DNA of 64,000 nt from Streptomyces sp. DH24 (GTDB taxonomy: Bacteria > Actinomycetota > Actinomycetes > Streptomycetales > Streptomycetaceae): positions 119,214-183,213 of the forward strand of contig NZ_JARVKW010000010.1 of NCBI RefSeq assembly GCF_029813775.1, written 5' to 3'. The notes below the pieces were generated by a model that was not told the origin of the DNA, made no database searches, and saw nothing but the letters and a program-made list of their open reading frames with translations. This document shows, piece after piece, positions 7,382-16,702 of this stretch (its first letter is position 1; the number at the start of each line of letters is the position of its first letter). Made by a program: the position numbers and the translations under genes.

Positions 7382-9826
7382 GTGGCGGAGACAGAGGAGC
7401 AGCGGGACAAGGCCCGCGAGGCGGCCGTCGAGGAGGCCCTCGGCAGGCTCGGCCCGGACGCCAGGGCGCGGCTGCTGGCCGGGCAGGACATGTGGTCGCT
7501 GCCCGCCCTGCCGGAGATCGGCCTGCCGTCCCTCGTCATGTCCGACGGCCCGATCGGCGTCCGCGGCGTGCGCTGGACCGCCGACGACCCGTCCGTGGCG
7601 CTGCCCTCGCCGACCGCGCTCGCCGCCACCTGGGACCCGGAACTCGCCCGCCGCGCCGGCGTGCTGCTCGCCCAGGAGGCCCGCCGCAAGGGCGTGCACG
7701 TCCTGCTCGCGCCCACCGTCAACCTGCACCGCTCCCCGCTCGGCGGCCGGCACTTCGAGGCCTACAGCGAGGACCCCTACCTGACCGGCCGCATCGGCAG
7801 CGGCTATGTGCGCGGCGTCCAGTCCGGCGGCGTCGGCACCACCGTCAAGCACTTCGTCGCCAACGACGCCGAGACCGACCGCTTCACCGTGGACAACCAG
7901 ATCTCCGAACGCGCCCTGCGCGAGCTGTACCTGGCGCCCTTCGAGGCCATCGTGGCGAACGCCCGGCCGTGGGGCATCATGACCGCCTACAACACGGTCA
8001 ACGGCACCACGATGACCGAGCACCACCGCCTCGTGAACGAAGTCCTGCGCGGCGAATGGGGCTTCGACGGCTTCAACGTCTCCGACTGGACGGCCGCCCG
8101 CTCCACCACCGGCGCCATCGAGGGCGGCCTCGACGTCGCCATGCCCGGCCCGCAGACCGTCTACGGCGAGGCCCTCGCCCGCGCGGTGCGCGACGGCCGG
8201 GTGTCCCAGGCCACCGTCGACGACGCCGTCCGCCGCGTCCTCCGGCTCGCCGCCCGCGTCGGCATCCTGCCCGGCGCCGAACCGGCCGTCGCCCCCGACG
8301 ACCTGCCCGCCCCCGTCGACGGCGAGGCCCTCGCCCGCGAGATCGCCCGCCGCTCCTTCGTCCTCGTCCGCAACGAGAGGACCGCGCTGCCGCTGAGGCC
8401 CGGCCGCAAGGTCGCCCTGATCGGCGCCGCCGCCCGCGACGCCCGCGTCCTCGGCGGCGGCTCCGCCACCGTCTTCCCGGCCCGCGTCGTCTCCCCGCTC
8501 GACGGCCTCACCGCCGCCCTCCCCGAAGGCACCCTCAGCTACGCCGTCGGCGCCGACCCCAACACCGAACTCGCCGTCGCCGACAAGGGCTTCACACTGC
8601 GCGCCGTCTGCCGCGACGCCGCCGGCGACATCATCGGCACCGGCTCCGCACCGAGCGGCCAGATCCAGTGGATGGGCTCCGACCTCCCCGACGGCGTCAC
8701 CCACGACACCCTGCACACCGTCGAACTCACCGGCACCTTCACGCCGCGCGAGACCGGCACGCACACCTTCGGCATCAAGGGCATCGGCGCCTTCACCCTC
8801 ACCGTCGACGGCACGACGTACTTCGACGGCGAACAGCGCCCCACCAAGGACGACCCGTTCATCAGCTTCTTCGGCGCCCCCGAGCCGCGCGCCGAGGCCC
8901 GTCTCACCGCCGGCGAACCCGTCGAGGTGTCCCTGCGGTACGTCGTCGAGTTCCCCGAGGACCTCCCGATGAAGGTCGTCGGCTTCACCCTCTGCCACCA
9001 GGAACCGCTCCGCGACCCCGACGAACTGATCGCCGAGGCCGTCGAGGCGGCCCGCGGCGCCGACACCGCCGTGGTCGTCGTCGCCACCACCGACCGCGTC
9101 GAGTCCGAGGGCTTCGACCGCACCGACCTCGCCCTGCCCGGCCGCCAGGACGACCTGGTCCGCGCCGTCGCCGCCGCCAACCCGGACACCGTCGTGGTCG
9201 TCAACTCCGGCTCCCCGGTCGAACTGCCCTGGCGCGAGGACGTCGCCGCCGTGCTGCTCAGCTGGTTCCCCGGCCAGGAGGGCGGCGCCGCCCTCGCCGA
9301 CGTGCTGACCGGCGCCGCCGAACCGGGCGGCCGGCTGCCCACCACCTGGGGCTCCCTCCGGGACGCCCCCGTCACCCGGGTCGTCCCCGAGGACGGCCGG
9401 CTCCCCTACGACGAGGGCGTGTTCATCGGCTACCGCGCCTGGCAGCGGGAGGGCCGCACCCCGGCCTACCCCTTCGGCCACGGCCTCGGCTACACCGACT
9501 GGAGCTACGAGTCCGTGGCGGTCGACGGCACCACCGCCAGGGTCCGCGTCCGCAACACCGGCGACCGGCCGGGCCGCGAGGTCGTGCAGATCTACGTGGC
9601 GCCCACCGCGCCCGGCACGGACCGCCCCACGTGCTGGCTGGCCGGATTCGCCGGCGTCGAGGCCGCGCCCGGCGACAGCGTCGAGGCCGTCGTGGAACTG
9701 CCGCGCCGCGCCTTCGAGATCTGGGACGAGTCGGCCAACTCGTGGACCCTTGTGAAGGGTTCGTACGAACTTCAGGCCGGACGCTCGATCACGGACCGCA
9801 GGATCACCACGACGATTAACGTCTGA
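7382..9826 (+). CDS. glycoside hydrolase family 3 beta-glucosidase with inserted PA14 domain
   Basis: 814 residues. The GTG start is chosen because GAGGAGG ends a few bases upstream. The GH3 barrel (about 45-300) has the substrate-binding KHFVANDAE segment (156-164) and the nucleophile Asp235 in GFNVSDW. A PA14 lectin-like insert (about 400-545, with TFTPRETGTHTFG) interrupts the second domain, and a fibronectin III-like domain ends the protein. It should remove terminal glucose or related sugars from beta-glucosides. No signal peptide is seen, so it probably acts inside the cell on imported oligosaccharides. A strong terminator follows. Confidence 0.93.
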   Translation: MAETEEQRDKAREAAVEEALGRLGPDARARLLAGQDMWSLPALPEIGLPSLVMSDGPIGVRGVRWTADDPSVALPSPTALAATWDPELARRAGVLLAQEARRKGVHVLLAPTVNLHRSPLGGRHFEAYSEDPYLTGRIGSGYVRGVQSGGVGTTVKHFVANDAETDRFTVDNQISERALRELYLAPFEAIVANARPWGIMTAYNTVNGTTMTEHHRLVNEVLRGEWGFDGFNVSDWTAARSTTGAIEGGLDVAMPGPQTVYGEALARAVRDGRVSQATVDDAVRRVLRLAARVGILPGAEPAVAPDDLPAPVDGEALAREIARRSFVLVRNERTALPLRPGRKVALIGAAARDARVLGGGSATVFPARVVSPLDGLTAALPEGTLSYAVGADPNTELAVADKGFTLRAVCRDAAGDIIGTGSAPSGQIQWMGSDLPDGVTHDTLHTVELTGTFTPRETGTHTFGIKGIGAFTLTVDGTTYFDGEQRPTKDDPFISFFGAPEPRAEARLTAGEPVEVSLRYVVEFPEDLPMKVVGFTLCHQEPLRDPDELIAEAVEAARGADTAVVVVATTDRVESEGFDRTDLALPGRQDDLVRAVAAANPDTVVVVNSGSPVELPWREDVAAVLLSWFPGQEGGAALADVLTGAAEPGGRLPTTWGSLRDAPVTRVVPEDGRLPYDEGVFIGYRAWQREGRTPAYPFGHGLGYTDWSYESVAVDGTTARVRVRNTGDRPGREVVQIYVAPTAPGTDRPTCWLAGFAGVEAAPGDSVEAVVELPRRAFEIWDESANSWTLVKGSYELQAGRSITDRRITTTINV

Positions 9827-9849
9827 TCCGGGACAAGTCCCTCACGAAC

Positions 9850-9884
9850 AGCCCCGGTCCGGAACCTGACCCCGGACCGGGGCT
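9850..9884 (+). terminator. terminator hairpin after GH3 gene
   Basis: Perfect 13-bp stem, AGCCCCGGTCCGG (9850-9862) with its complement at 9872-9884, loop of 9 bases. No U-tract, as is usual for Streptomyces terminators. Confidence 0.8.
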
Positions 9885-9974
9885 CGTGCGTCCCGCCTCC
9901 CGCGCGGGCACGCGGGCGGACCCCGGTGTGGCAGACTCGCGGGCCGACACACGTCGGTTCGGGGGAGAACACGC

Positions 9975-10094
9975 ATGCATCCAGGCCGGCAACAGGACGC
10001 GTACCCACCGCAGGGCCTCGTCACCCGGGTCTCCCCGGGCGCGACGGCACTGCCGGGCCGGGCGGCCAGGCGCATGCGCGGCGGGACCGCCTGA
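9975..10094 (+). CDS. possible 39-residue ORF, perhaps a gene remnant
   Basis: An ATG preceded by GGGGGAGA at good distance opens a short frame beginning MHPGRQQDAYPPQG and then turning Arg/Gly/Ala-rich. Its Pro/Gln start looks like the head of a longer Streptomyces membrane protein, so this may be a truncated remnant. It lies in the 297-base gap between GH3 and galM. Weak: no homology could be tested. Confidence 0.25.
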   Translation: MHPGRQQDAYPPQGLVTRVSPGATALPGRAARRMRGGTA

Positions 10095-10123
10095 CCCGCG
10101 CGACGCGCCCGGCCGACGCACCG

Positions 10124-11101
10124 CTAACGCACCGAGAACGCGTACACCGTCTCCGACCGGTACACCTCGCCCGGCCGCAGCACCGTGCTCGGGAACTCCG
10201 GCCGGTTCGGGGAGTCGGGGAAGTGCTGGGTCTCCAGCGCGATGCCGTCGCCGGGCGCGAAGGGCTCGCCCAGGTAGTCCCCGGTGTAGAGCTGAAGGCC
10301 CGGTTCGGTGGTCGACACGGTCAGCACCCGCCCGGACGCCGGATCGTGCAGCTCGGCCACCTCGACGGGGGAGGCCGTGACGCCCTTGTCCAGCACGAAG
10401 TTGTGGTCGTAACCGGCGCCCGTCTTGCGCGGCTGCCGGAAGTCGAAGCGGGTGCCCGCCACGTCCTGAAGGACACCCGTCGGAATCAGGTCCGCGTCGA
10501 CCGGCGTGAACCGGGCCGCCGCCAGCCGCAGTTCATGACCACCCGCGTCACCGGCGCGGGCACCCGCCAGATTGAAGTAGCCGTGATGCGTCAGATTCAC
10601 CACCGTCAAAGCGTCCGTCACCGCCTCGTAGGCGAAGCGCAGCGCACCCGACTCGTCCAGCGTGTACGTCGCCGTGACCGCCAGGCGGCCCGGGAAGCCC
10701 TCCTCGCCGTGCGGACTGACCCGCGTCAGACGCAGACCGTGCTCGACCTCGGTGACGTCCCACACCCGCTTGTCGAAACCGCGCTCCCCGCCGTGCAGCG
10801 AGTTCGGCCCGTCGTTCCGCGCGAGCGCGTACGTACGCCCGTCCAGCGGGAAACGGCCGCCGGCGATCCGGTTGGCGTACCGCCCGATCAGCGCGCCGAA
10901 GTACGGCTCAGGGCACGCCACATAACCGGCCAGGTCGTCGAAACCGAGCACCACGTCCGCCGCGCGCCCGTCCCGGTCCGGGACCTCAAGCCCCTGCACG
11001 ATCCCGCCGTACGACAGCACCCGTACCCGCACCCCCGCGCGCTCCAGGGTCCAGCGGTGGACCGGGGAGCCGTCGGGAAGCGTGCCGAAGAGTTCGCTCA
11101 T
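10124..11101 (-). CDS. galM: aldose 1-epimerase (galactose mutarotase)
   Basis: 325 residues of the galactose mutarotase fold, which interconverts alpha and beta anomers of aldoses before phosphorylation. Family signatures are NSLHGGERGFDKRVWD, the catalytic-region LTHHGYFNLAG and LETQHFPDSPN near the C-terminus. Convergent with the GH3 gene, so glucose released there could be a substrate, although the two are not co-transcribed. The start follows a -10 box by seven bases and lies 15 bases after the SGNH gene. Confidence 0.94.
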   Translation of the reverse strand: MSELFGTLPDGSPVHRWTLERAGVRVRVLSYGGIVQGLEVPDRDGRAADVVLGFDDLAGYVACPEPYFGALIGRYANRIAGGRFPLDGRTYALARNDGPNSLHGGERGFDKRVWDVTEVEHGLRLTRVSPHGEEGFPGRLAVTATYTLDESGALRFAYEAVTDALTVVNLTHHGYFNLAGARAGDAGGHELRLAAARFTPVDADLIPTGVLQDVAGTRFDFRQPRKTGAGYDHNFVLDKGVTASPVEVAELHDPASGRVLTVSTTEPGLQLYTGDYLGEPFAPGDGIALETQHFPDSPNRPEFPSTVLRPGEVYRSETVYAFSVR

Positions 11102-11108
11102 GGGCGAA

Positions 11109-11114
11109 ACCCTA
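11109..11114 (-). promoter_or_regulatory. -10 box TAGGGT of galM, leaderless
   Basis: On the minus strand TAGGGT is followed by seven bases and the galM ATG. It falls in the 15-base gap after the upstream SGNH gene, so galM has its own promoter. Confidence 0.55.
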
Positions 11115-11116
11115 AG

Positions 11117-12010
11117 TCAGGGCCGCCGCGCCGTGACGGAACGGTAGGCGATCTCCGCCAACCGGGCCTGGCCGTTCACACTCGGGTGGAACCAGTCCCA
11201 GTGGCTCAACTGGTCCGTGCCGAAACGGTAGTCGTGGACCGCGCCGCCGTCCGTACGGCACCGCTTGTCCTTCGCGCAGACCTGCGCCAGCACCTCGTTG
11301 TACTCCTGCACCCGCTGGTGCACCGTCTCCCGGCGCAGCGTCGCCGCCGCGTCCACGGCCTCCGCGTCACCCAGCATCGACGGGCAGATGCCCAGCTTCC
11401 ACACCTGCCTGCCGAGCGCGCTGGTGCGGCCCTGGGCCCACAGCCGCTTCAGGTTCGGCACGCTCGCCACGTACACCTGCGTCTTCGGCAGCGCCTCGCG
11501 CACGGTGCGCATGGCCTTCTCGAAGTCGGCGCGGAACGAGGCGACCGACGTCATCGCCGAGGTCGTCGGCCGGCAGGCGTCGTTCGCCCCGACGAGCACC
11601 GTCACCAGCTCCGGCTCGTGCCGGACCGCCCGCGCCATCTGGGCCGGCAGGTCCGCCATCCGGGCGCCGGACACGGCGTGGTTCCAGCTCCGCCGGGCCG
11701 CCCCCGCCTTCCCCAGCAGCCGTACGGCCAGGCTGTCGACCCTCGGACTGCTGCCCGTCGCCCACGACACCTCACGGCAGTCCGACAGGACCTCGCAGGC
11801 GTCGAAACCGGTGGTGATGGAGTCGCCGACGGCGGCCACCGAGGACGGGCTGCGGTCCCACACCGGCGTCGGCTTCGGCGACGGCACCGCGCGTGTCGGG
11901 GAACCGGACGGGCCGGGGGAGTCGCCACCGACCGCGTCGCACCCGGCGACCCCCACGACGGCCAGCGCCACAACGGCGGCCACGGCCCGCGCCCGCGCTC
12001 GCATCCCCAT
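11117..12010 (-). CDS. SGNH/GDSL hydrolase lipoprotein
   Basis: 297 residues. A lipoprotein signal with the lipobox VAGC near residue 25 directs it to the outer face of the membrane. A Pro/Ser linker leads to an SGNH hydrolase domain: block I GDSITTGFD (Ser nucleophile), Gly in the next block, block III VGANDA, and the catalytic Asp/His in DWFHPS. Such enzymes are esterases or lipases. Four cysteines in the domain probably form disulfides. Start chosen at the ATG with GAGGGG 11 bases upstream rather than the second ATG six bases on. Confidence 0.9.
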   Translation of the reverse strand: MGMRARARAVAAVVALAVVGVAGCDAVGGDSPGPSGSPTRAVPSPKPTPVWDRSPSSVAAVGDSITTGFDACEVLSDCREVSWATGSSPRVDSLAVRLLGKAGAARRSWNHAVSGARMADLPAQMARAVRHEPELVTVLVGANDACRPTTSAMTSVASFRADFEKAMRTVREALPKTQVYVASVPNLKRLWAQGRTSALGRQVWKLGICPSMLGDAEAVDAAATLRRETVHQRVQEYNEVLAQVCAKDKRCRTDGGAVHDYRFGTDQLSHWDWFHPSVNGQARLAEIAYRSVTARRP

Positions 12011-12258
12011 GCCCCGGTGGTCCCCTCGGTCGGCGTACAAAGGTCTTCCTCCATGACAACGCGCGAGGGTTCCCGGACCGGCCCGGAGCGACATCCCGGA
12101 CCCGTACAAGCGTCCCCCTGGGTGAATGCGGGGGTTTCGGGGCACCGGGACAGACAGTACGTCACACCGTTCACGCCCCCGCGCGGTAGCCTCGGCCCAT
12201 GGCCGCCGCGCCACTGCCCGCCCCGTAACGACAAGTCCCGCTCAGCCCGGAGGTCCAG

Positions 12259-12753
12259 GTGACGACACGTGGAGTTCTGTACGTGCACTCCGCGCCGCGC
12301 GCGCTGTGCCCGCACGTCGAGTGGGCCGTCGCCGGGGTGCTCGGCACGCGCGTCAGCCTCGACTGGATCCGGCAGCCCGCCGCGCCCGGCACCTGGCGCT
12401 CGGAGTTCTCCTGGCAGGGCGAGGCCGGCGCCGCCTCCAAGCTGGCGTCCGCGCTGAGGGGCTGGCACCTGCTGCGCTTCGAGGTCACCGCCGAGCCCTG
12501 CGCCACCGCCGAGGGCGAGCGCTACAGCTGCACCCCCGACCTCGGCATCTTCCACGCCGTCACCGGCATCCACGGCGACATCCTCATCCCCGAGGACCGG
12601 CTGCGCGCCGCCCTCCAGCGCTCCCAGCGCGGGGAGACCGACCTGGAGGCGGAGCTGGCCAAGCTCCTCGGCAAGCCGTGGGACGACGAGTTGGAGCCGT
12701 TCCGGTACGCGGGCGAGGGCGCCCCGGTGAGATGGCTCCACCAGGTGGTCTGA
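12259..12753 (+). CDS. DUF3145 domain protein
   Basis: 164 residues covering the whole actinobacterial DUF3145 family. It opens TTRGVLYVHSAPRALCPHVE and has WHLLRFEVTAEPC in the middle. No signal peptide or membrane segment. Function unknown. It often sits beside fabF in streptomycetes (from memory), and here it converges with fabF. GTG start, with GGAGGT eight bases upstream. Confidence 0.92.
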   Translation: MTTRGVLYVHSAPRALCPHVEWAVAGVLGTRVSLDWIRQPAAPGTWRSEFSWQGEAGAASKLASALRGWHLLRFEVTAEPCATAEGERYSCTPDLGIFHAVTGIHGDILIPEDRLRAALQRSQRGETDLEAELAKLLGKPWDDELEPFRYAGEGAPVRWLHQVV

Positions 12754-12870
12754 GAGACGCTCGGGGAAACGCCCGCCAGAAACGCGGGCCAGACTCGTCG
12801 CACGCTCCGCCGCGTGGCCGCGACCGGCCCCACGACGCCCGCACCTGCGGCACCCGGACGACACGACGAC

Positions 12871-12906
12871 GAACGGCCCGGCCCCCCGAAGGGAGCCGGG
12901 CCGTTC
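12871..12906. terminator. bidirectional terminator between DUF3145 and fabF
   Basis: Perfect 12-bp stem, GAACGGCCCGGC (12871-12882) and GCCGGGCCGTTC (12895-12906), loop of 12. It sits between two convergent stop codons, 16 bases from the fabF stop. Confidence 0.8.
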
Positions 12907-12921
12907 ACGACCGAGTACGGG

Positions 12922-14193
12922 TCACACGGTCCGGAACGCCAGCACCACGTTGTGCCCGCCGAAGCCGAACGAGTCGTTCAGCGCGGCGATCCGCCCGTCC
13001 ACGGGCAGCTTCCGCGCCTCACCGCGCACCACGTCCGCGTTGGCCTCGGCCTCCGGGTCGAGGTTCTCCACGTTGATGGTCGGCGGAGCCACCCGGTGGT
13101 ACAGCGCGAGCACGGACGCCACCGTCTCGACACCACCGGCGCCACCGAGCAGATGCCCGGTCATCGACTTGGTCGCGGACACCGCCATGTGGTCCGCGTC
13201 GTCGCCGAACACCTTCCGCAGCGCCTTCAGCTCGGCGATGTCACCGGCCGGCGTCGACGTGGCGTGCGCGTTGACGTGCACGAGCTCGGCCGGGTCCAGG
13301 TCGGTGCGGTCCAGCAGGTTCTGCAGGGCGTGCGCGATGCCGCGGCCCTCGGGCTCCGGCTGCACGATGTCGTGGCTGTCGGCGGAGACGCCCTGCCCGA
13401 CCGCCTCGGCGTACACCCGCGCACCGCGCTTCGCGGCGTGCTCGGCGGACTCCAGGACGACCACGCCGGCGCCCTCGCCGAGGACGAAGCCGTCACGGGC
13501 GACGTCGTAGGGCCGCGAGGCGCCCTGCGGGTCGTCGTTGTTCTTGGACATCGCCATCATGTTGCCGAACGCGGCGATGGGCAGCGGGTGGATCGCCGCC
13601 TCCGTGCCACCCGCGACGACGACGTCGGCGCGGCCGGTGCGGATCATCTCGATGGCGTAGCCGATGGCCTCGGCGCCCGAGGCGCAGGCCGAGACCGGCG
13701 TGTGCACGCCCGCGCGGGCGCCCACGGCCAGACCGACGTTCGCCGACGGGCCGTTCGGCATCAGCATCGGAACGGTGTGCGGGGAGACGCGGCGTACGCC
13801 CTTCTCCTTCAGCACGTCGTACTGGTCGAGCAGGGTCGTCACGCCACCGATGCCGGACGCGATGACCGCGCCCAGCCGGTCGGGGTCGACGGAACCGTCG
13901 TCACCGGCCTTGCCGGTGAAGCCCGCGTCGGCCCACGCCTCCTGGGCGGCGATCAGCGCGAACTGCGCCGAACGGTCCAGTCGGCGGGCCTGCGGCCGCG
14001 GGATGACCTCGGAGGGTTCCACGGCGATCTGGGCCGCGATGCGGACCGCCTGGTCGGCGGCCCACTCCTGCTCCAGCGGCTTGACGCCGGAACGTCCGGC
14101 GATCAGGCCTTCCCAGGTAGAGGCTGCGTCGCCACCCAGCGGTGTGGTTGCGCCGATACCGGTGACGACCACGGTGCGATTGGTCGGACTCAC
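12922..14193 (-). CDS. fabF: beta-ketoacyl-ACP synthase II
   Basis: 423 residues. Condenses malonyl-ACP with acyl-ACP in the elongation rounds of type II fatty acid synthesis. The Cys-His-His centre is intact: C170 in VSACASG, H310 in HVNAHATSTP and H347 in SMTGHLLG, with the supporting Lys in SATKS. Last gene of the fabD-fabH-acpP-fabF set. The 104 bases between acpP and fabF hold two hairpins that may lower fabF expression relative to acpP. Confidence 0.96.
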   Translation of the reverse strand: MSPTNRTVVVTGIGATTPLGGDAASTWEGLIAGRSGVKPLEQEWAADQAVRIAAQIAVEPSEVIPRPQARRLDRSAQFALIAAQEAWADAGFTGKAGDDGSVDPDRLGAVIASGIGGVTTLLDQYDVLKEKGVRRVSPHTVPMLMPNGPSANVGLAVGARAGVHTPVSACASGAEAIGYAIEMIRTGRADVVVAGGTEAAIHPLPIAAFGNMMAMSKNNDDPQGASRPYDVARDGFVLGEGAGVVVLESAEHAAKRGARVYAEAVGQGVSADSHDIVQPEPEGRGIAHALQNLLDRTDLDPAELVHVNAHATSTPAGDIAELKALRKVFGDDADHMAVSATKSMTGHLLGGAGGVETVASVLALYHRVAPPTINVENLDPEAEANADVVRGEARKLPVDGRIAALNDSFGFGGHNVVLAFRTV

Positions 14194-14229
14194 GGGAATT
14201 CTTTCTCCAACGGATTCGAGGAGGACTAC

Positions 14230-14270
14230 CCCCGCCCAGGCGGGGAGAACGGCGCCACCGCCGGGTGGCG
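14230..14270 (-). promoter_or_regulatory. paired hairpins in the acpP-fabF intergenic mRNA
   Basis: CCCCGCC/GGCGGGG (14230-14245, very tight loop) and CGCCACC/GGTGGCG (14253-14259 and 14264-14270, 4-base loop). They lie just upstream of fabF and could act as a partial terminator or an RNA-stability element for acpP. Confidence 0.45.
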
Positions 14271-14297
14271 GGGCCGGGCACCGGCCCGAGCAGTGAC

Positions 14298-14546
14298 TCA
14301 GGCCTGGTGCTTGAGGATGTAGTCGGTCGCGTCGCCGACGGTCTTGAGGTTCTTGACGTCGTCGTCCGGGATCTTGACGTCGAAGCGCTCCTCGGCGGCG
14401 ACGACGACCTCGACCATGGACAGCGAGTCGACGTCCAGGTCGTCGGTGAAGGACTTGTCCAGCTGGACGTCCTCGGCGGGGATGCCGGCGATCTCGTTCA
14501 CGATCTCGGCGAGACCGGCGACGATCTCTTCCTGAGTGGCGGCCAT
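14298..14546 (-). CDS. acpP: acyl carrier protein of fatty acid synthase
   Basis: 82 residues, acidic and helical. Carries the growing acyl chain on a phosphopantetheine arm attached to Ser41 in the motif DVDSLSMVE. GAAGGAG precedes the ATG. About 100 bases separate it from fabH. That gap holds two small stem-loops (14622-14637, 14636-14648), so processing or an internal promoter may give acpP extra transcripts, as expected for an abundant carrier. Confidence 0.96.
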   Translation of the reverse strand: MAATQEEIVAGLAEIVNEIAGIPAEDVQLDKSFTDDLDVDSLSMVEVVVAAEERFDVKIPDDDVKNLKTVGDATDYILKHQA

Positions 14547-14647
14547 GTCAGGCGCTCCTTCGTAGTTTTCCAGAGGGTGTGGCGCCCGCCGCGTCAGCGG
14601 CAGGTGTCTGCGGTTCCCGTACCGGACGTAAATCCGGCACTGAGTGC

Positions 14648-15679
14648 CTAAGGGAGGGTAACGACCGTCGCGGCGTACACGAGACCCGCCCCGAATCCGA
14701 TGACGAGGGCGGTGTCACCGCTCTTCGCCTCGCCGGTCGCCAGAAGCCGCTCCATCGCGAGCGGAATCGACGCGGCCGACGTGTTGCCGGTGGTGCGCAC
14801 GTCGCGCGCGACCGTGACGTGCTCCGGCAGTTTGAGGGTCTTCACCATCGAGTCGATGATCCGCTCGTTGGCCTGGTGCGGAATGAAGACGTCCAGGTCG
14901 GCCGGGCTGATCCCGGCGACCTCCAGCGCCTCCTGGGCGACCTTCGCCATCTCGAACACGGCCCAGCGGAACACCGCTTGGCCCTCCTGCGTGATGGCGG
15001 GGAACTTGATGTTGCCCTTGCTGTCGAGGGGCAGCTTCGACACGTCGCCGACGGCGAACTCGTTCCACGGCACGGTCTGCTTGATGGTCTCGGACTTGTC
15101 GCCCTCGGAACCCCACACCGTCGGGCCGATCGCCGGCTCCTCGGAGGGGCCCACCACGACAGCGCCCGCGCCGTCGCCGAACAGGAAGGCCGTCGCCCGG
15201 TCCTCCGGGTCGGTCAGGTCGCTGAGCCGCTCCACGCCGATGACCAGCACGTACTCGGCGGAACCCTCCACGATCAGGCCCTTGGCGAGGGTGAGGCCGT
15301 AGCCGAAGCCCGCGCAGCCCGCCGAGATGTCGAAGGCGGCGGCCCGGTCCGTGCCCAGCTTGTCGGCGATCCCGGTCGCGACGGCCGGGGTCTGCCGGAA
15401 GTTGGAGACCGTGGAGACGATCACGGCGCCGATCCGCTCGGGCGCGATACCGGCGGCGGCGATGGCCTTCCCGGACGCCTCGACGGACATCGCGGCGACG
15501 GTCTCGTCGTCGTTCGCCCAGTGCCGCGTCTCGATGCCGGAGCGCGAGCGGATCCACTCGTCGGAGGAATCGATCCGCTCCAGGATGACCTCGTTCGGCA
15601 CGATCCGGGTCGGGCGGTAGCCGCCGACGCCGAGGATGCGCGCGTACGGGGCGCCCTTGCTGGGCTTGATCTTCGCCAT
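14648..15679 (-). CDS. fabH: beta-ketoacyl-ACP synthase III
   Basis: 343 residues. Starts fatty acid synthesis by condensing a short acyl-CoA, often branched in streptomycetes, with malonyl-ACP. The Cys-His-Asn triad is complete: C122 in ISAGCAGFGYG, H268 in IPHQANERI and N299 in TTGNTSAAS. It follows fabD by 21 bases and precedes acpP in the leftward operon. Confidence 0.96.
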   Translation of the reverse strand: MAKIKPSKGAPYARILGVGGYRPTRIVPNEVILERIDSSDEWIRSRSGIETRHWANDDETVAAMSVEASGKAIAAAGIAPERIGAVIVSTVSNFRQTPAVATGIADKLGTDRAAAFDISAGCAGFGYGLTLAKGLIVEGSAEYVLVIGVERLSDLTDPEDRATAFLFGDGAGAVVVGPSEEPAIGPTVWGSEGDKSETIKQTVPWNEFAVGDVSKLPLDSKGNIKFPAITQEGQAVFRWAVFEMAKVAQEALEVAGISPADLDVFIPHQANERIIDSMVKTLKLPEHVTVARDVRTTGNTSAASIPLAMERLLATGEAKSGDTALVIGFGAGLVYAATVVTLP

Positions 15680-15700
15680 GCGGTAGGGCTCCTTAGGGCG

Positions 15701-16639
15701 TCAGGCGCCCGCTGCGTCGGCAGCGGGTTCGGACGCGGTGGCGGCGAGCTCGCGGGCCGCGTCGAGGTCGTCGGGGGTCTTCAGGGCCAGCGTCCGCACG
15801 CCGGGCAGGGCGCGCTTGGCGAGGCCGGTCAGGGTGCCGCCCGGGCACACCTCGATCAGCGCGGTGACGCCGAGCTCCTTGAACGTCTCCATGCACAGGT
15901 CCCAGCGGACCGGGTTGGCGACCTGGCCGACCAGCCGCTCCAGCACCTCGGCGCCGGTGCCGACGGTGCGGCCGTCCCGGTTGGAGACGTAGGCGGTCGT
16001 CGGGTCGGCGGGCGCCAGCTCCTCGGCGGCCTCGGCGAGCCGGTCCACGGCGGGCGCCATGTGGTGCGTGTGGAAGGCCCCGGCCACCTTCAGCGCGATC
16101 ACCTTGCGGACGCCCTCGGGCTTGTCCTCGTTCAGCGCGGCGAGCTGCTCCAGCGTGCCCGCCGCGACGATCTGGCCCGCGCCGTTCATGTTGGCCGGGG
16201 TCAGGCCCAGCTTCTCCAGGTGCGGCACCGTGACCTCGGGGTCGCCGCCGAGCAGCGCCGCCATGCCGGTCTCGGTGACCGCGGCGGCCTCGGCCATGGC
16301 CAGACCCCGCTTGCGTACGAGGGTGAGCGCCGCGGTGTCGTCCAGGACGCCGGCGAACGCGGCGGCCGTGATCTCGCCGACGCTGTGCCCCGCGACCGCG
16401 CCCGGCGCGATGTCACCGAGTGCCGCGGCGGACAGGAGCCCGGCCGCGACCAGCAGCGGCTGTGCCACGGCGGTGTCACGGATCTCGTCCGCGTCGGCCT
16501 TCGTGCCGTAGTGGGCGAGGTCGAGACCGATGGCGTCCGACCATGCGGCGACGCGGTCGGTGGCACCGGGGAGTTCGAGCCAGGGGGTCAGGAAGCCGGG
16601 CGTCTGGGCGCCCTGGCCGGGAGCGACGAGTACGAGCAC
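15701..16639 (-). CDS. fabD: malonyl-CoA:ACP malonyltransferase
   Basis: 312 residues from the GTG that gives MLVLVAPGQGAQ, matching the usual start of Streptomyces FabD; another GTG lies two codons upstream. It moves the malonyl group from CoA to ACP. Active Ser86 is in GHSVGE, the acidic oxyanion-loop GQGAQ is at the N-terminus, and His is in AGAFHTHHM. Streptomyces FabD is essential and also serves polyketide synthases. First gene after fasR, with the FasR-type operator centred about 75 bases upstream. Confidence 0.95.
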   Translation of the reverse strand: MLVLVAPGQGAQTPGFLTPWLELPGATDRVAAWSDAIGLDLAHYGTKADADEIRDTAVAQPLLVAAGLLSAAALGDIAPGAVAGHSVGEITAAAFAGVLDDTAALTLVRKRGLAMAEAAAVTETGMAALLGGDPEVTVPHLEKLGLTPANMNGAGQIVAAGTLEQLAALNEDKPEGVRKVIALKVAGAFHTHHMAPAVDRLAEAAEELAPADPTTAYVSNRDGRTVGTGAEVLERLVGQVANPVRWDLCMETFKELGVTALIEVCPGGTLTGLAKRALPGVRTLALKTPDDLDAARELAATASEPAADAAGA

Positions 16640-16702
16640 TCTCACACTCTCTCTTGGGTACGGGCACGGCCGCCCGTGACGACAGGGACGAAGAACACGA
16701 AG

